From positions 1 through 64,000 of the forward strand of contig JAPYMA010000432.1 in assembly GCA_035041965.1 (NCBI GenBank): a stretch of DNA of 64,000 nt, given 5' to 3'. The translations under genes and the position numbers were made by a program. The notes beneath the pieces were generated by a model that saw only the letters and a list, made by a program, of their open reading frames with translations, was not told where the DNA came from and ran no database searches. The stretch comes from Anisakis pegreffii (lineage: Eukaryota > Nematoda > Chromadorea > Rhabditida > Anisakidae). Positions 51,876 to 63,000 of this stretch are shown here, piece by piece (the stretch's first letter is position 1; each line of letters opens with the position of its first letter).

Positions 51876-52535
51876 TCATGTCACCGAAACGAATGACTTT
51901 ATAAAACGAAGTGAATTATAGCAGATTACGGTATGCTGCAATGAGTGTTCATTGTTATCACTTCTTGAAAAAAATGATTTATGAAATGAAAACGGATTCT
52001 GATATAAATTTATAATATATGTGCATGCCCGTCTGTGCATGTTAGTTTCGCTTTCATGACTGAAATATCTGAACACTTCGGGCGATTTTAACGGATCAAC
52101 CAAATCCCTCTCAATCGCAACACGTCTATTTTCATGTCTATTGCTTACTCTCTCGTCAGTATTCAGTGGCATAGACGACTGAGTGAATATTTTGTGGCAA
52201 ATCATCACATTGTGTAAATGGCTGAAGTCTATTAACAATTGGTGGATTGTGAATAAATTTGACGGAATTTTTTTTTGATACTTTTGCAAACCCAGTAATG
52301 AACGTGTGGGAGTTATTTTCGGATGGGATCCTGTTGAATTCATTTTGGAAAGAAGTGGAAGGAGGTTCCGAGAAAGAAGAATAATGTTTACAAGTTTACC
52401 AGAGGATGTTTTTATTCCATGAAGAGTTTTGTGTTTCTTTAAAATGTCCGTCAGGAATGACCTCACAAATTGGAGGATCACCTCGTGAATCAAATTCGCT
52501 GTGGAGAAGTCGGATCGTACCGATTGTGCAAGCTG
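51876..52535 (-). CDS. Longest uninterrupted ORF of the window, unrecognised
   Basis: The minus-strand frame stays open for 220 codons (stop TGA at 51876, upstream stop at 52536-52538). This is unusually long for such AT-rich DNA. The first ATG is at 52343, giving 155 residues. If spliced or leader-spliced near CTAGCAG at 52533-52539 the whole frame could be used. Composition is mixed, with many His, Asn, Ser and Lys and no clear membrane span, repeat or known domain. A central charged stretch reads RHENRRVAIERDLVDPLKS. It lies head-to-head with FAM241, whose transcript starts only about 60-110 bases away. It could be a real gene, a decayed one, or a chance frame. Confidence 0.25.
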   Translation of the reverse strand, partial: QLAQSVRSDFSTANLIHEVILQFVRSFLTDILKKHKTLHGIKTSSGKLVNIILLSRNLLPLLSKMNSTGSHPKITPTRSLLGLQKYQKKIPSNLFTIHQLLIDFSHLHNVMICHKIFTQSSMPLNTDERVSNRHENRRVAIERDLVDPLKSPEVFRYFSHESETNMHRRACTYIINLYQNPFSFHKSFFSRSDNNEHSLQHTVICYNSLRFIKSFVSVT

Positions 52536-52590
52536 CTAGCATTTGATATTGTGCAAGTAACAGGGATTAATATCGTTGATCTATCGATTA

Positions 52591-52596
52591 CTTCAG
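52591..52596 (+). promoter_or_regulatory. Probable leader trans-splice acceptor of the FAM241 gene
   Basis: CTTCAG ends 21 bases before the ATG at 52618. Splicing here removes the upstream in-frame ATG at 52576 and leaves the family-typical MVRI start as the first ATG of the message. Confidence 0.45.
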
Positions 52597-52617
52597 TTGT
52601 TCGGTGCAACTGGAATT

Positions 52618-53566
52618 ATGGTTCGAATAACGAGTGACGGTGATATTGTCAATGATGACGATGCTGCGAGTAATGCGACTAGTGTGCAACGAAGACGACC
52701 AACTGACCAAGGGCCGTCTCCGAACAGTATCGCTCGGCGACGGGACAACCTAGATGTTGCTGACGTATGCTGCATTTCTTTATTCCCTGAAATTATACCT
52801 ACAGACTTTCTGGCCAGTATTCGTAAAGTTTATGCTATGAACACAAGCTGTTAACGGGAGTAGTCCCAGAGTATCATAGCTTAATGTCTCCCTGGAAAAA
52901 ACCGAATTCTAAAGACTTTTCAGGTGCACCGTGGTCCACAACTGAATGCGTGGACAGTGGCGAATGCTCGTCTTCGAGAGTACGGCATTCCAACGTATTC
53001 TTTGTATGGCTATAAATTTGAACCTATACATTTCATATTCACAATTGCCGCAGTTATGCTTTTTGGAGTACAGTCATTGCTTTTGATACCAATACTGCTT
53101 ATTGTGACGAATTTAAGTGCATCCTCAGGTGAGTTCATTCGCTCGCCACTTCGTCGCATTGATTGTGTCATACGAATAATGAAATGAATTCCGTAGGAAT
53201 ATAGTTACATATGTGGTATACAAGCATCGATATTTGTCGATGTTGCAGTACCTTACATTTAATTATCAACAGTAGAAAACTTTCTGGTCGATATTAGTAC
53301 AGTTTATGCTATATTGTAATATCCCTTGATCGATAGTTCTCATGTGAAATACCATTTAAGTCGAGTTCGAGACTTCTCATTAATGTTCTCGTCTGATTAT
53401 TGTAGGGCGAACATCGGCAAGTGCTCATCCAGTAAGGCCAGCTGGGTATTCTCAAGGCGTTAACATGACGAGAGCCAGGGACGTCAGTGGTCAGTCTGTA
53501 GGGGTTGCCAGCGCATCTGCACCGTCAGGATCATTCTCCGGGAAAGGTCATAAACTCGGTCGATGA
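52618..53566 (+). CDS. FAM241 family (DUF4605) small membrane protein, complete, 3 exons
   Basis: Exons 52618-52764, 52924-53128 and 53406-53566 close in frame to 170 residues. The N-terminus MVRITSDGDIVNDDD is the hallmark of vertebrate FAM241A/B (MVRI..NGEIVQDDDPR). A hydrophilic Arg/Pro-rich stretch follows, then one membrane segment at about residues 84-113 (FTIAAVMLFGVQSLLLIPIL), in the same place as in FAM241B. Human FAM241 proteins have about 120-130 residues and end soon after the span. Here a tail of some 52 residues follows (Ser/Gly/Ala-rich, ending KGHKLGR). The human proteins have been linked to endosomal/lysosomal and ER membranes, but their role is poorly known. Introns use GTATGC, GTGAGT and TTTTCAG, TTGTAG. 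COX18 follows 1 kb downstream on the same strand. Confidence 0.85.
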
Positions 53567-54555
53567 AGGAACGTGATGATCGCAAAAGACGGAGTTTCGT
53601 CCTTAGAAAAAGAATCTGCTTCGAATGCTCCTCTATATTTACATATTTCGAATTCATATCATTCTTTCAAATCCTCTACTTGTTCAATTGAAAAACTGTG
53701 ATATTGTAGTTGATGATGAGAGTATAACCTATTATCATGCTTCATCAGTACTGCTGATTACGACCGCAATTTTTTTGTGTTTCGCATGGAATTGTGGTAT
53801 TGCCGATTCATTGACTATGCTTTGGTTACTTCAAGTGTCTGAGAAAATACATCAGCTCTGATTCGGCTCAGCATCTGTCTTACTAATTTGAATTTGATTT
53901 TAGTTGATAACTTATTATTCAACTAGAATGCCTTACATTGTATAGTAATATTCCTGACCAGTCAAGTAAAGCACGGCCACTTGTACTGCATTGTATTTTT
54001 GATGATGACTATTAACTGTAATATCGGGCGTCACCTTCATTTCACATGGAATGTCCTTAAGCTGCTGCATCTTGCATGAAGTGCATTCGTGATGATTTGT
54101 CAGTGATACTTCGAGAAGTGTTATTTACATGACTATATACTTTTCTTGTTTTTGAGATGAATGACTAATAAAATACTTCGCGTGAAATTATTCTTATGGT
54201 CGCTTTTGAAAATATCATGTTGAAACACATTGCTGTCTAACAATGATACCGGTGAGGTTGGGAGGTTTTCAGTTCTGTAAATGGGAAGTAAGTGAAATAG
54301 AGTCACGAGAACTCTTCTGAGCAATCCGTTCTATGCACTCCTTCATTAGGCATGCTTTATTTGTGTGAGTTTGTTTTGGTTCAAAGAACGAACGGCGAGT
54401 GCAAATACCATAGGAGTGGTCATAGGTTGGTTGATGGAAGGAACTGTTATTTGTGAATTCTGAGGAGTTCTTGTTGGAATCATACTTGAATATGCGAATT
54501 ATGAGCGGAACGCGTGGACATTCACTTGATTAGTCGGCTAATAATTGAATTTGTT
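53567..54555 (+). other. Intergenic stretch between FAM241 and COX18 genes
   Basis: This holds the FAM241 3' UTR and the COX18 upstream region. AATAAA occurs at 54168-54173. A plus frame at 53625-53861 is hydrophobic and rich in AT-type codons, probably chance. The spacing is at the upper edge of what nematode operons show, so co-transcription is possible but unsupported. Confidence 0.5.
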
Positions 54556-54558
54556 CAG
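54551..54558 (+). promoter_or_regulatory. Probable leader trans-splice acceptor of COX18
   Basis: TTGTTCAG ends 13 bases before the COX18 ATG (54572). No coding frame precedes it, which fits leader trans-splicing. Confidence 0.45.
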
Positions 54559-54571
54559 AATCTAAATTGAT

Positions 54572-56690
54572 ATGGCATTGTTACGGTCTCTTCTGTGCCG
54601 TTCAACACAATGCACTACTCATCACCTCAAAATTCAGTTCAACTCGCATCGTACAATAACTCAATTACCTCCGGCAATCGCAGCAGTTTTCGAGTATGCA
54701 CAGTATTGTAATCTTACAACTGGAGTACAGTACGCTATTGAAGGTATAATAAAAGTAATCTGATATTAATATGTTCGGTAATAATGGACAATGAAAGATG
54801 TAATAGTTCCATCATTTTTATGTTGAACACTGAACTGATTCAGGCTTGTCTTTTAGTAGCTGAGGTGATCAATGGCAAGAGAGATGTTCTCATTCCGAGT
54901 GAGTGTTTCAGGTCTTCACAGTATGGGCATGCCGTGGGTTGGAACCATAGTGATTTCTGGGCTAGCGCTGCGTCTTGTCACATCACCGACTCATATAATG
55001 GCTGAGAAAATTTTCGCGAAACGACTTCACGCAACCAATTTTTTCAACCAAGAAATCCTTAAGGTGGATCTTTTACAGATCGTGCATCTTTTTTTGTTGG
55101 AATTTTTTCTTTTGCAAAATTTGCACAACACAAACAAGACAATATTAGCAAAATAGCCGGCCAAACATGGATGAGAAGAGCAGTGAACTGTGATAATGGT
55201 GATAAATGAAGTGATCTTTAAGAGGCTTATGTACCAAACGCAAGATAACAGCTGATTGTGAGTAAATAAATAAATAAATGTTGACATTGATCTCGTTTCT
55301 CATTCCAGAGACTCAGTGCCTACTACAAGTTGGACATAGTGCCTAGTGCAGACGGAACGAAGTTGCAGCTGAACACTACGGATGAAAAAATTCTACGAAG
55401 AAGTAATGAGCTCGTAAGTTTCCTTTCAAAAATTTACCTTGTGTTCAGTATATGACGCACATTGAAATAGTAGAGAGTACAGGGTCATTTGTAATGGTAT
55501 TAGGTTTGGGTACAATTGCGTACAGAATTCACGCAACTCTAAACTGTAACAGTCGGAATTAATATTGTGACAGTTTAGTGTACGGAATTAGTTTTACGGA
55601 ATATAGCGGATTTAATTTCAGATTGAAGAGCACACCGCGAAGTATTTGCGCGAAAATCGTCTGCAGGCATCCCGAATTCAGAACCTGAAAATGTGTACTG
55701 TGCCAGTTTGGATATTTTCATCGTTCGCATTACGCAATATTATCTCATGTTTGTTCATTAATCAGTTCACTTCACGTTGACAAATGCCATACAGTTGTTC
55801 AGTTGTTCAGTCACCTTCCTGTATTATGTACTTATATTGCCGATCACAAGCAGGAACGTGCTGACGGACTGAATGAAAATGAAGAGAGGAATTTCAGCTG
55901 ATTTCCATCCGAGCATCGACGGAATTCTTTGGTTTCCGAATTTGTTGCAACCGGATCCGTATTTTATATTGCCAATAGCCGTGGGAGTGTTTGGCTTCTT
56001 CAATTTATGGGTAGGTTGTCACTATTGAATGCGTCCTCCTTCATACAACTCGATTCTTTCTTGAAAGGAAATTGATGGTCAGCGATTGTTTAGTTGATTT
56101 TTATTATCATTCACTTACGGATCCAAATAAGTAGAAGGGTGATTCCATTTGACGGAAGGTTACGGGGAAAATTATTCGAATGGAAATAAGCTTTTTTTCA
56201 GTCACAACGACGTGTTTATCCGGTGGTAATGAATACGTTTCGCACGAGGTCGTACGATGTCCTGCTGGTGTTTTTCACACTATTCGCTGTTCGGATTATG
56301 ATGGATATGCCGGCCGTAAGTTGATTTTGATCATTTTTTTGTTTGTTATTAATCCATAACAATCGAACGATCGATTCAAAACAATTCGACATTCAATCAG
56401 AATTCTACTCAAGATTTTCCATTTGAATGTGTGGAAAAGAGCGAATCGCTTATGAAAATGGTAGAATCAAGTAGTGTTCACCCGTGCTGATCGGTGTATA
56501 AATTACGATAATGTACCACTTTTAGTGTATTCCATTATACTGGCTGATGGTTTCCGTGACTGGCGTAGTGCAGAGCCTGATGTTACGGCACCCGCGTGTC
56601 AAACAGATACTTGGAATTAAACGATTACCAATTGATTCGAGAACACCGCTACGGGATCTATTCTTCATGAATCGCGATAAACTGGCATAA
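54572..56690 (+). CDS. cox18: Mitochondrial inner-membrane insertase COX18 (Oxa1/YidC family), 7 exons
   Basis: COX18 moves the C-terminal tail of cytochrome oxidase subunit 2 across the inner mitochondrial membrane during complex IV assembly. Exons 54572-54743, 54912-55063, 55309-55413, 55622-55748, 55898-56010, 56202-56315 and 56526-56690 close in frame to 315 residues (human COX18 has 333). The N-terminus is Arg-rich and free of acidic residues for about 40 residues, as a mitochondrial presequence should be. Family signatures: MPWVGTIVISGLALRLVTSP (human LPWWGTI...LRSAVTLP), VPVWIFSSFALRNI (human LPMWVFMSFALRNL), GILWFPNLLQPDPYFILPI (human GILWFPDLTAPDSTWILPI) and the final IPLYWLMVSVTGVVQSLMLR (human IVLYWLCSSFVGLSQNLLLR). 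The exon 4 donor (T|GTTTGT) is the least certain junction. Confidence 0.93.
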
Positions 56691-57624
56691 TCAGGGTTAG
56701 CATTCTGAGCGTATGAACCAATTCATTCGTATCAGTCAAGCAGATCGAACTTTTAAAAATCTTCTATCTTGTAGACTCGTTGATTGTGGAATGATCTCTG
56801 GAACTATTTAGACCATTACAGAAGTTGTTTTTCTCCACTGACGAATGCGAAACCTTTTGTGAAATTTCATCTCGTTTAAGTTTTGCCATTTATTCAGTCG
56901 AAAAATGATATGATGAGAGGATTGATTTGCTTTGGTATGTTGTATGTAATATTTTTTAAATTTGAAATACGTTTGACGAAGCGATAAGAAGATTATTTGT
57001 ATTGCATTTTGAATATTGAAGACGTCTTTCGTTTGATTATAAGTGATAGTATTAAAAATACCTCTTTTTTAATGAATGCATATTGCTTAACAAGTAATCT
57101 TTGATTAATCTTTTCTGTGTTCTTTTCCGTTATCATATTCAAGTTTTTATTTTCTAAATTTCATTATGACCGAGTAACGAGAAAAATTTGCATCGATATT
57201 GTAAAGAAATGATGACAAGAGATGAATAGTCGAATAGATGAGCGAACGATAAATCACAGAATAAATCGATTCGATACATATTCGTTGAAGTTTTTGTTTT
57301 GTCCGTTTCCTTTCTCAGTTACCAACGGCAACTTTTAATTTTATTGCGCGACGTTCGAAATACCGAAGGTGTTGCAATTTACATACAATTTTCTGTAGAA
57401 TGCAAATTTTCAAACAAATGAAAGACCGATGAAGCATACCATGAGACTATGAGTGGAATGAACTCTGATGGTTTTTGCCTAGTTGCCTAATCGGTTTTTG
57501 CCTAATCGAAAATGTCAGTCTCACTCGCAACTTCAGATGAAGTTGGGAGTGAGACTGATGGAATGAACGAACCATAAGCAGTTGATCACAGGGATGAGAA
57601 CTGAATATAAGAATTGTGAAGAAT
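56691..57624. other. Convergent 3' ends of COX18 and cytochrome b5
   Basis: Both genes end toward this stretch, so it should hold two 3' UTRs. AT-rich; AATAAA occurs on the plus strand near 57260, and TTTTATT (AATAAAA on the minus strand) near 57338. No further coding sequence is seen. Confidence 0.6.
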
Positions 57625-58402
57625 TTACTTCCGAATGTATCTGTAAACAACAAAGGCACCAATCAAAATCACTCCAGCACCCAAAGCACACAGAAGTTGA
57701 ATGCGACGGGTGTTGTTGCCTGCTGATGATCGCTTCCGAGCAGACTGAAGTCGCTCTCGATCGCTCTCCGTAAGCCTGCCAATCACGTACTGATCTATCA
57801 TTTCAACGGCATCTTTTGAATGATCAGCGTCAATAAATTTCGATGTACCATCTTGTCCAGCCACTTCAAGTAATACCTCCAACGAGAATCGTTCTTTAAT
57901 TCATATCTTGTCTTTTAATTTCATGGTCATCATCGCACAACACTTCATTTCGAATCAATAGATACTCATTGCAATCTTCACAGTAACTGAACTTCTCGCT
58001 TGCAAATTCAGTTTTAAGTTTGCATTTTTGAGCGTGAGCTTCAAACATCAACATTATGAGCCCAAAGCTTGTAATCAAATTCATTCAAGTAACGACAATT
58101 CAAATAGAAATTCACTGTGATGTTTCCTTGACATTAGAACACCCGTTGACTTCATTCAAAAGCTGACTTAATGATATCCGATTATGAGAGAGTACACCGA
58201 AAGCGGTTTGCTCGAGCCAAACGAATTGAATGATCTCTTCAACGATAACCTCATCTCCTCCAGGATGTTCGTCTGTGAAACGAGTGATATCCAGAACTTT
58301 ATCCTCATAAACAATCCACAACGAGTCGGCAGTATTATGTTCCGAAACGTCTTCTAGTGAATATTCACGGTGCTGTTGTTCGTTAGTTACGTCAGCAGTC
58401 AT
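57625..58402 (-). CDS. Cytochrome b5, tail-anchored, complete, 2 exons
   Basis: A heme-binding electron carrier that serves desaturases, P450s and related enzymes at the ER (or outer mitochondrial) membrane. Exons 58402-58250 and 57876-57625 join in phase 0 to 134 residues, the usual size. The heme motif reads ITRFTDEHPGGDE, with His46 in HPGG. The second axial ligand is His70 in DADHSKDAVEM. A hydrophilic linker then leads to one C-terminal membrane anchor, LLCALGAGVILIGAFVVYRY, with a basic tail (IRK). The anchor and basic tail leave ER and mitochondrial outer membrane both possible. A TTGCAG acceptor (58420 on the minus strand) lies 17 bases before the ATG. The 373-base intron contains another open frame (see 57896-58084). 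Confidence 0.94.
57896..58084 (-). CDS. Small ORF inside the cytochrome b5 intron
   Basis: Lying wholly within the intron and on the same strand, this frame has a true ATG and 62 residues. It starts with a hydrophobic stretch like a signal peptide (MNLITSFGLIMLMFEAHAQ) and continues hydrophilic with four Cys (KCKLKTEF..., YCEDCNEY, VLCDDD). Composition and codon use look coding-like. No acceptor directly before it or poly(A) signal of its own was identified. It could be a nested secreted peptide gene, a retained-intron product or chance. Confidence 0.25.
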   Translation of the reverse strand: MNLITSFGLIMLMFEAHAQKCKLKTEFASEKFSYCEDCNEYLLIRNEVLCDDDHEIKRQDMN

Positions 58403-58421
58403 TATTAGACACGCTAGAACT

Positions 58422-60021
58422 GCAACTAAACCAGAAATATCTTAAGATTCCGTACCGGACACTGGCACAAGCGATTGGCTAGAAATGCAACGTTTCAACA
58501 AAAAATCCGATGAATCTTGAAGCAAACAATCTGAGAGTACTTTTGAAAGAACATTTCGGATCACGCAAATAGAAATTGTAATCTTGTGCTTATTGTTAGT
58601 AAAAGCCAAAGCAAAAAATTTTGCTCGAAGTTAAGACGGTTCGATAAACGACAGTAAATGAACACGATCAATTTACAATACGTGCGATTGCGGGTTGATC
58701 GATAACGCCAATACAATGGGTGACTAGACGATAGCTGCTACCTTTTAAGTGAGACGAGATAAGAGCAACGAGAAATGAGCAATAAAAAACGCATTCTGTA
58801 ATTTTTTACGCAAAAAAAACGCTCAAACGTTATGAAGGTGATTAGGACATTCATTTTGTTCATTTGGAATGAGCGATATTTCAGTCTTTCTTGAGAACTG
58901 CCGATGGAGCGACTGTTGAATGTGTGAATATTCCGCTCAGAGTGGAGATAGACTCAAAAATACACATTTTATTCCGTCGAAAATCATCATTTAATATTGT
59001 ACAAAAACAGAAAAAATAAACTTGCAAATTGAGTACATTAAAGAATATTGAATTGAACATTCTTGAATTAAACTGCAAGATTGAAATCTTTATTGGAATC
59101 TCTCTCCATATTCTTATCTCATTGCCATGGACTATCAACTCAAATATTAAATAAGAAATGGACGATCAGTAACGGAGTTGGATAAATCTTTTAGTTCACA
59201 AGCTCATTTGAATGCATCAATCATTTGAATTCACCGTCCCAATGAGAGCAATTTAGTAGGAATTTCTCGTATATTTAAAGAAAGAAATGTCTTTCTGGTC
59301 ATACTTTTTCTTATTATTTGAACTTATAAATTTATCAGGTGGACGAAGAAGAACAGCGACTAATCACATTGCAAATATTCACCTGTATGAGTGATTACAC
59401 AAATGAACACCACACATCATATGCACTAAAGTATTGAAATCAGAGATTACCATCACAAAACTAAATCAACTCGAAAGCAAATACTTTTTTAAACAATACG
59501 AACTTAAATCTCTAAGAAGAGGAAAACTATGAACACTTCAATGCAGATCCATGGGAAATTTCATGAGAAAACAAAGACCAATAAAAAAGAATCGAACGAA
59601 TGAAGTATGAGAAAAAAAACTAGTCGAACGGCTGAGAAAAAATTCTTTTAGCATGAGAAATGAAACAAATGCAAAAAAAGAATGTTATGATTAGGAGTGC
59701 AATGGAACATTTTGACGACAGAAATCGCTCATAATATCCTCTCAAAACTATTTGTTCAATCAGGATCTTTGCCTGCCTAATGAAAAGCAAACACAAAGAA
59801 CCATCACTTGTTCAACACCTTATTTTGGTGAAAAATATAATTTTCAATCAATATTCACACTGAAAAATATGCATACTTTACACACACAACACAAAAAAAA
59901 ACAAAGATACCATACATTAAAGTCAAGCATACTCAAATTAAAACGACATTTACAAATGAACAAGAAAATACCACGGAAACCATTTCTCTCACACAAATAA
60001 GTAAGTAATCCAAAACCGCTA
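58422..60021. other. Stretch between cytochrome b5 and the CCCH-protein gene
   Basis: This should hold the cytochrome b5 promoter and the 3' UTR of the upstream minus-strand gene. A-rich on the plus strand. No coding sequence supported. Confidence 0.5.
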
Positions 60022-63000
60022 TTAACTTTCATTCATGAGCAATTCTGCTGCTTCCGATTCCAAATCAAGAAGCTTTTCATAAGTAGGTTCCTCCAGCTGA
60101 CTCTTCTGAAACACGAAAATCACTACACTAACAGAACTATAACAACATCAAGACCATTAAATTATAATGTCCAGTGTTCGAATTTCTTAGGCCAAAAAAT
60201 AAAACAGCATCACAAGTGGTTCATTCACCATTGTCAACATATTTTACTTATATCTTATTTCATCCAAACCCCAAAAATTTTCCATGTGGCTTCCAAATTC
60301 AAATCAAAATGAACATACTTTACTAGGGTTGAGTAGTTTTCGGATGTACTCTTTTTGTGTCAACCCAGTCACCAGCATACTTTCGCTGATTTTTTCGTCA
60401 CATTCGTCTTCATTTTTATTAGTTGTTTCTGAAACGAAATTCTTCTCAAGCAGTTCAACTTATTACCGATTCCTCTCCAAAGATACAGTAAACGTATTGA
60501 TTCTTTTCAGCAATAATACTCAATAGATCACTATTGATATCAAAAAAAATCTTTCAAATGAATGTAAAAAACAAATAGTAGAAAACAGCTGAAAAGTATA
60601 TAACAAAAATCATAGAAACGTTTTCTAAAATTATTTCCAGTTGATTTAGCTACACAAATTTTGCTCACCTTCATATCCTTTCTCACTGAGCTCTTCAACA
60701 ACTGAATTACTCAACCGGTCATAAATGATTTCACAGTTTTTCAGCACGTTCGATGAGGAACACTCGCTACGCAACGATGAACGCTCCATGTAATGTCTGT
60801 AAAAGTAAGAATATAAAGCATAAAATTCTAAACTAACACAAAACAAAATATTCCGTCGTATCAATGCTCCCATTGAATTAAAACTCGAGGATTAATTAGC
60901 TTAAAAGAAGAAGTACTTCATGCTTAACAAAGCATTAATTCACATAGCTCACAATTCAGTCGTAAAATTCATCACCAGTCCAAAAAGAATGAATCAAAAA
61001 AAAACGAAAACCTTTTTGTATCTCCAGTCGCTTCGTTCGGTAATTCCTCATCGCTAATTTCGATCAGCTCATTCGGATTCACAACTGACGACAACTCCAA
61101 TGGTTCAACAACACTACCCTCTTCTGAAAACAATAACGCCAACATCAAATAAAATTCTTCAGCCAACGAAACTACATCCTTGGCGCGCATTTAAACCACT
61201 GAAGAACCGGACAAATTGAACGCTAGAAATAGAAATAACTCGAGCTGACGATGATATTAAATTATTCCAGCCCTGAGTGCAACACACAACCGGTAGTCAG
61301 CGCAATACTAATCACTATGACATAACCACACTGAACGCAGCAACATGAATATAAAGCATACTGAATGATAATCATACCTCCATCATCATCGTCCGAGATG
61401 TCATCTGCTTTGATATCGTCATCACAATACTCGCCCTCCTCTGACTCACCCGAACTTGAAACATCTTCTTTCGCTCGTTCACTTATAACAACCGACGGCT
61501 CAAAGTTCGCTGAAGTTATTTCGTCAATGTCTGCTGCTCCGTCATGTTTCAATAACCTTTTGGTAGACAATTCAGAACGCTTCGATTTCGATTCTGAAAA
61601 AAAACCCAATGTGCAATCCTCATTTCCCCAATAATCTATTAAAGATAATTATCAAACGGAATACTATAAGGCAATCAACACATAAATATAGATTCAGTAA
61701 TGTTATTCTTCGTCCAAAAGTTCACTTCATAATAACAAACGTTCATTGTTCAGCTTGAACGGTCATAATGTGTGCTTTTTGAGGTGATTCGATCAAATTT
61801 ACCTTACGATTAGTCAAATTGTCACATGAAGACACCAAAAAGTGGTTCGAACAAAACAAACCTAGATTCAATAAGTAATCCGGAATCAACAAAACTAATT
61901 AAGTTATTAAAATCCCGAAATCAAACAAAAATACCCTTATGTCCACCATCAAGATTCAGCTCACAATCGCCGTCATCATCATCACTGCTTGAGATCACGT
62001 CGAAGTGGAGTGGTTCCTCCGTGCCAATTCTTACACTTGACTCTCTGTCACAGTTGCCTGTCTTCCATTCAGGTGATATCCTCTGTTTCAGATTCCCATT
62101 TCTGTTTCCTCGACTTCGCCTCAGTTGCGTATCTCCTCTGCACGGGCTCGTCGAACCACCACTATAACGCTTGCTCACTGAGCCCAATCGATCTTCAGCA
62201 TGATAATGAGTTTCTGCAACATCACTTCCAAATAAAATTTACCATGTCAGATGAATTATCTGATAGAATATGATTAAAATCAGCTAATAAAGAATTTCAG
62301 TTGGCAGTGGATAAACAATCAACTCGATAAAAATGGCAGTAATGAATTCAAAAACTTTGTAATAACATCTACTTAAGTGCACAATACATTGAGGGGAACA
62401 TCAATGTGATAGAATAATTCAGACTGATCGTGAAATACACAAAAACTGTGTGCCATTTATCCAGTCACGCACACATATTCTTTACAGAAATAATCCTGAA
62501 CATGGAACAATATTTCCAAAACAGACCTCTTGGAAGAGTACCGCTGGAACGGAGGAGTTCACGTGGCGATTCTGATACTGGACGTGCTCCACTCCCACGA
62601 CTACCGTGACGACTCACGACGGCAGCAGCTTTTTGATGCGTTGCATCTAAAAACAAACTTAATTGTCGCTTTCTGATTTAATCATTCAATTTCTGATCCA
62701 GATATTCACTTTCGATCGTATGGTAAAATACTCAAATCATAAGAGAGCATCCACAAACTAACCTAGCCAGAATATATTCTATTCCATGCACTATTACTAC
62801 GGGATGAAGAATGCTTTGAATGAAGCAAAAGTGTTTCAAATTTGCCCTAATGATAGAATCGTTACAATCAAATAACCATCATATTGGTGTTGTAATCGTT
62901 GGTGAGGTGTAGTCGATTCATTCCGCGAATTTCCGACCAAAACCACGAAATCATCACCGATATTGAACGATGATCGTTGCTTCTTGATGGCCACATCAGA

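Noticed and set aside
52576..52617. Upstream in-frame start for the FAM241 protein, adding 14 residues
   Set aside because: The family begins at MVRI, and an acceptor-like CTTCAG lies between the two ATGs.
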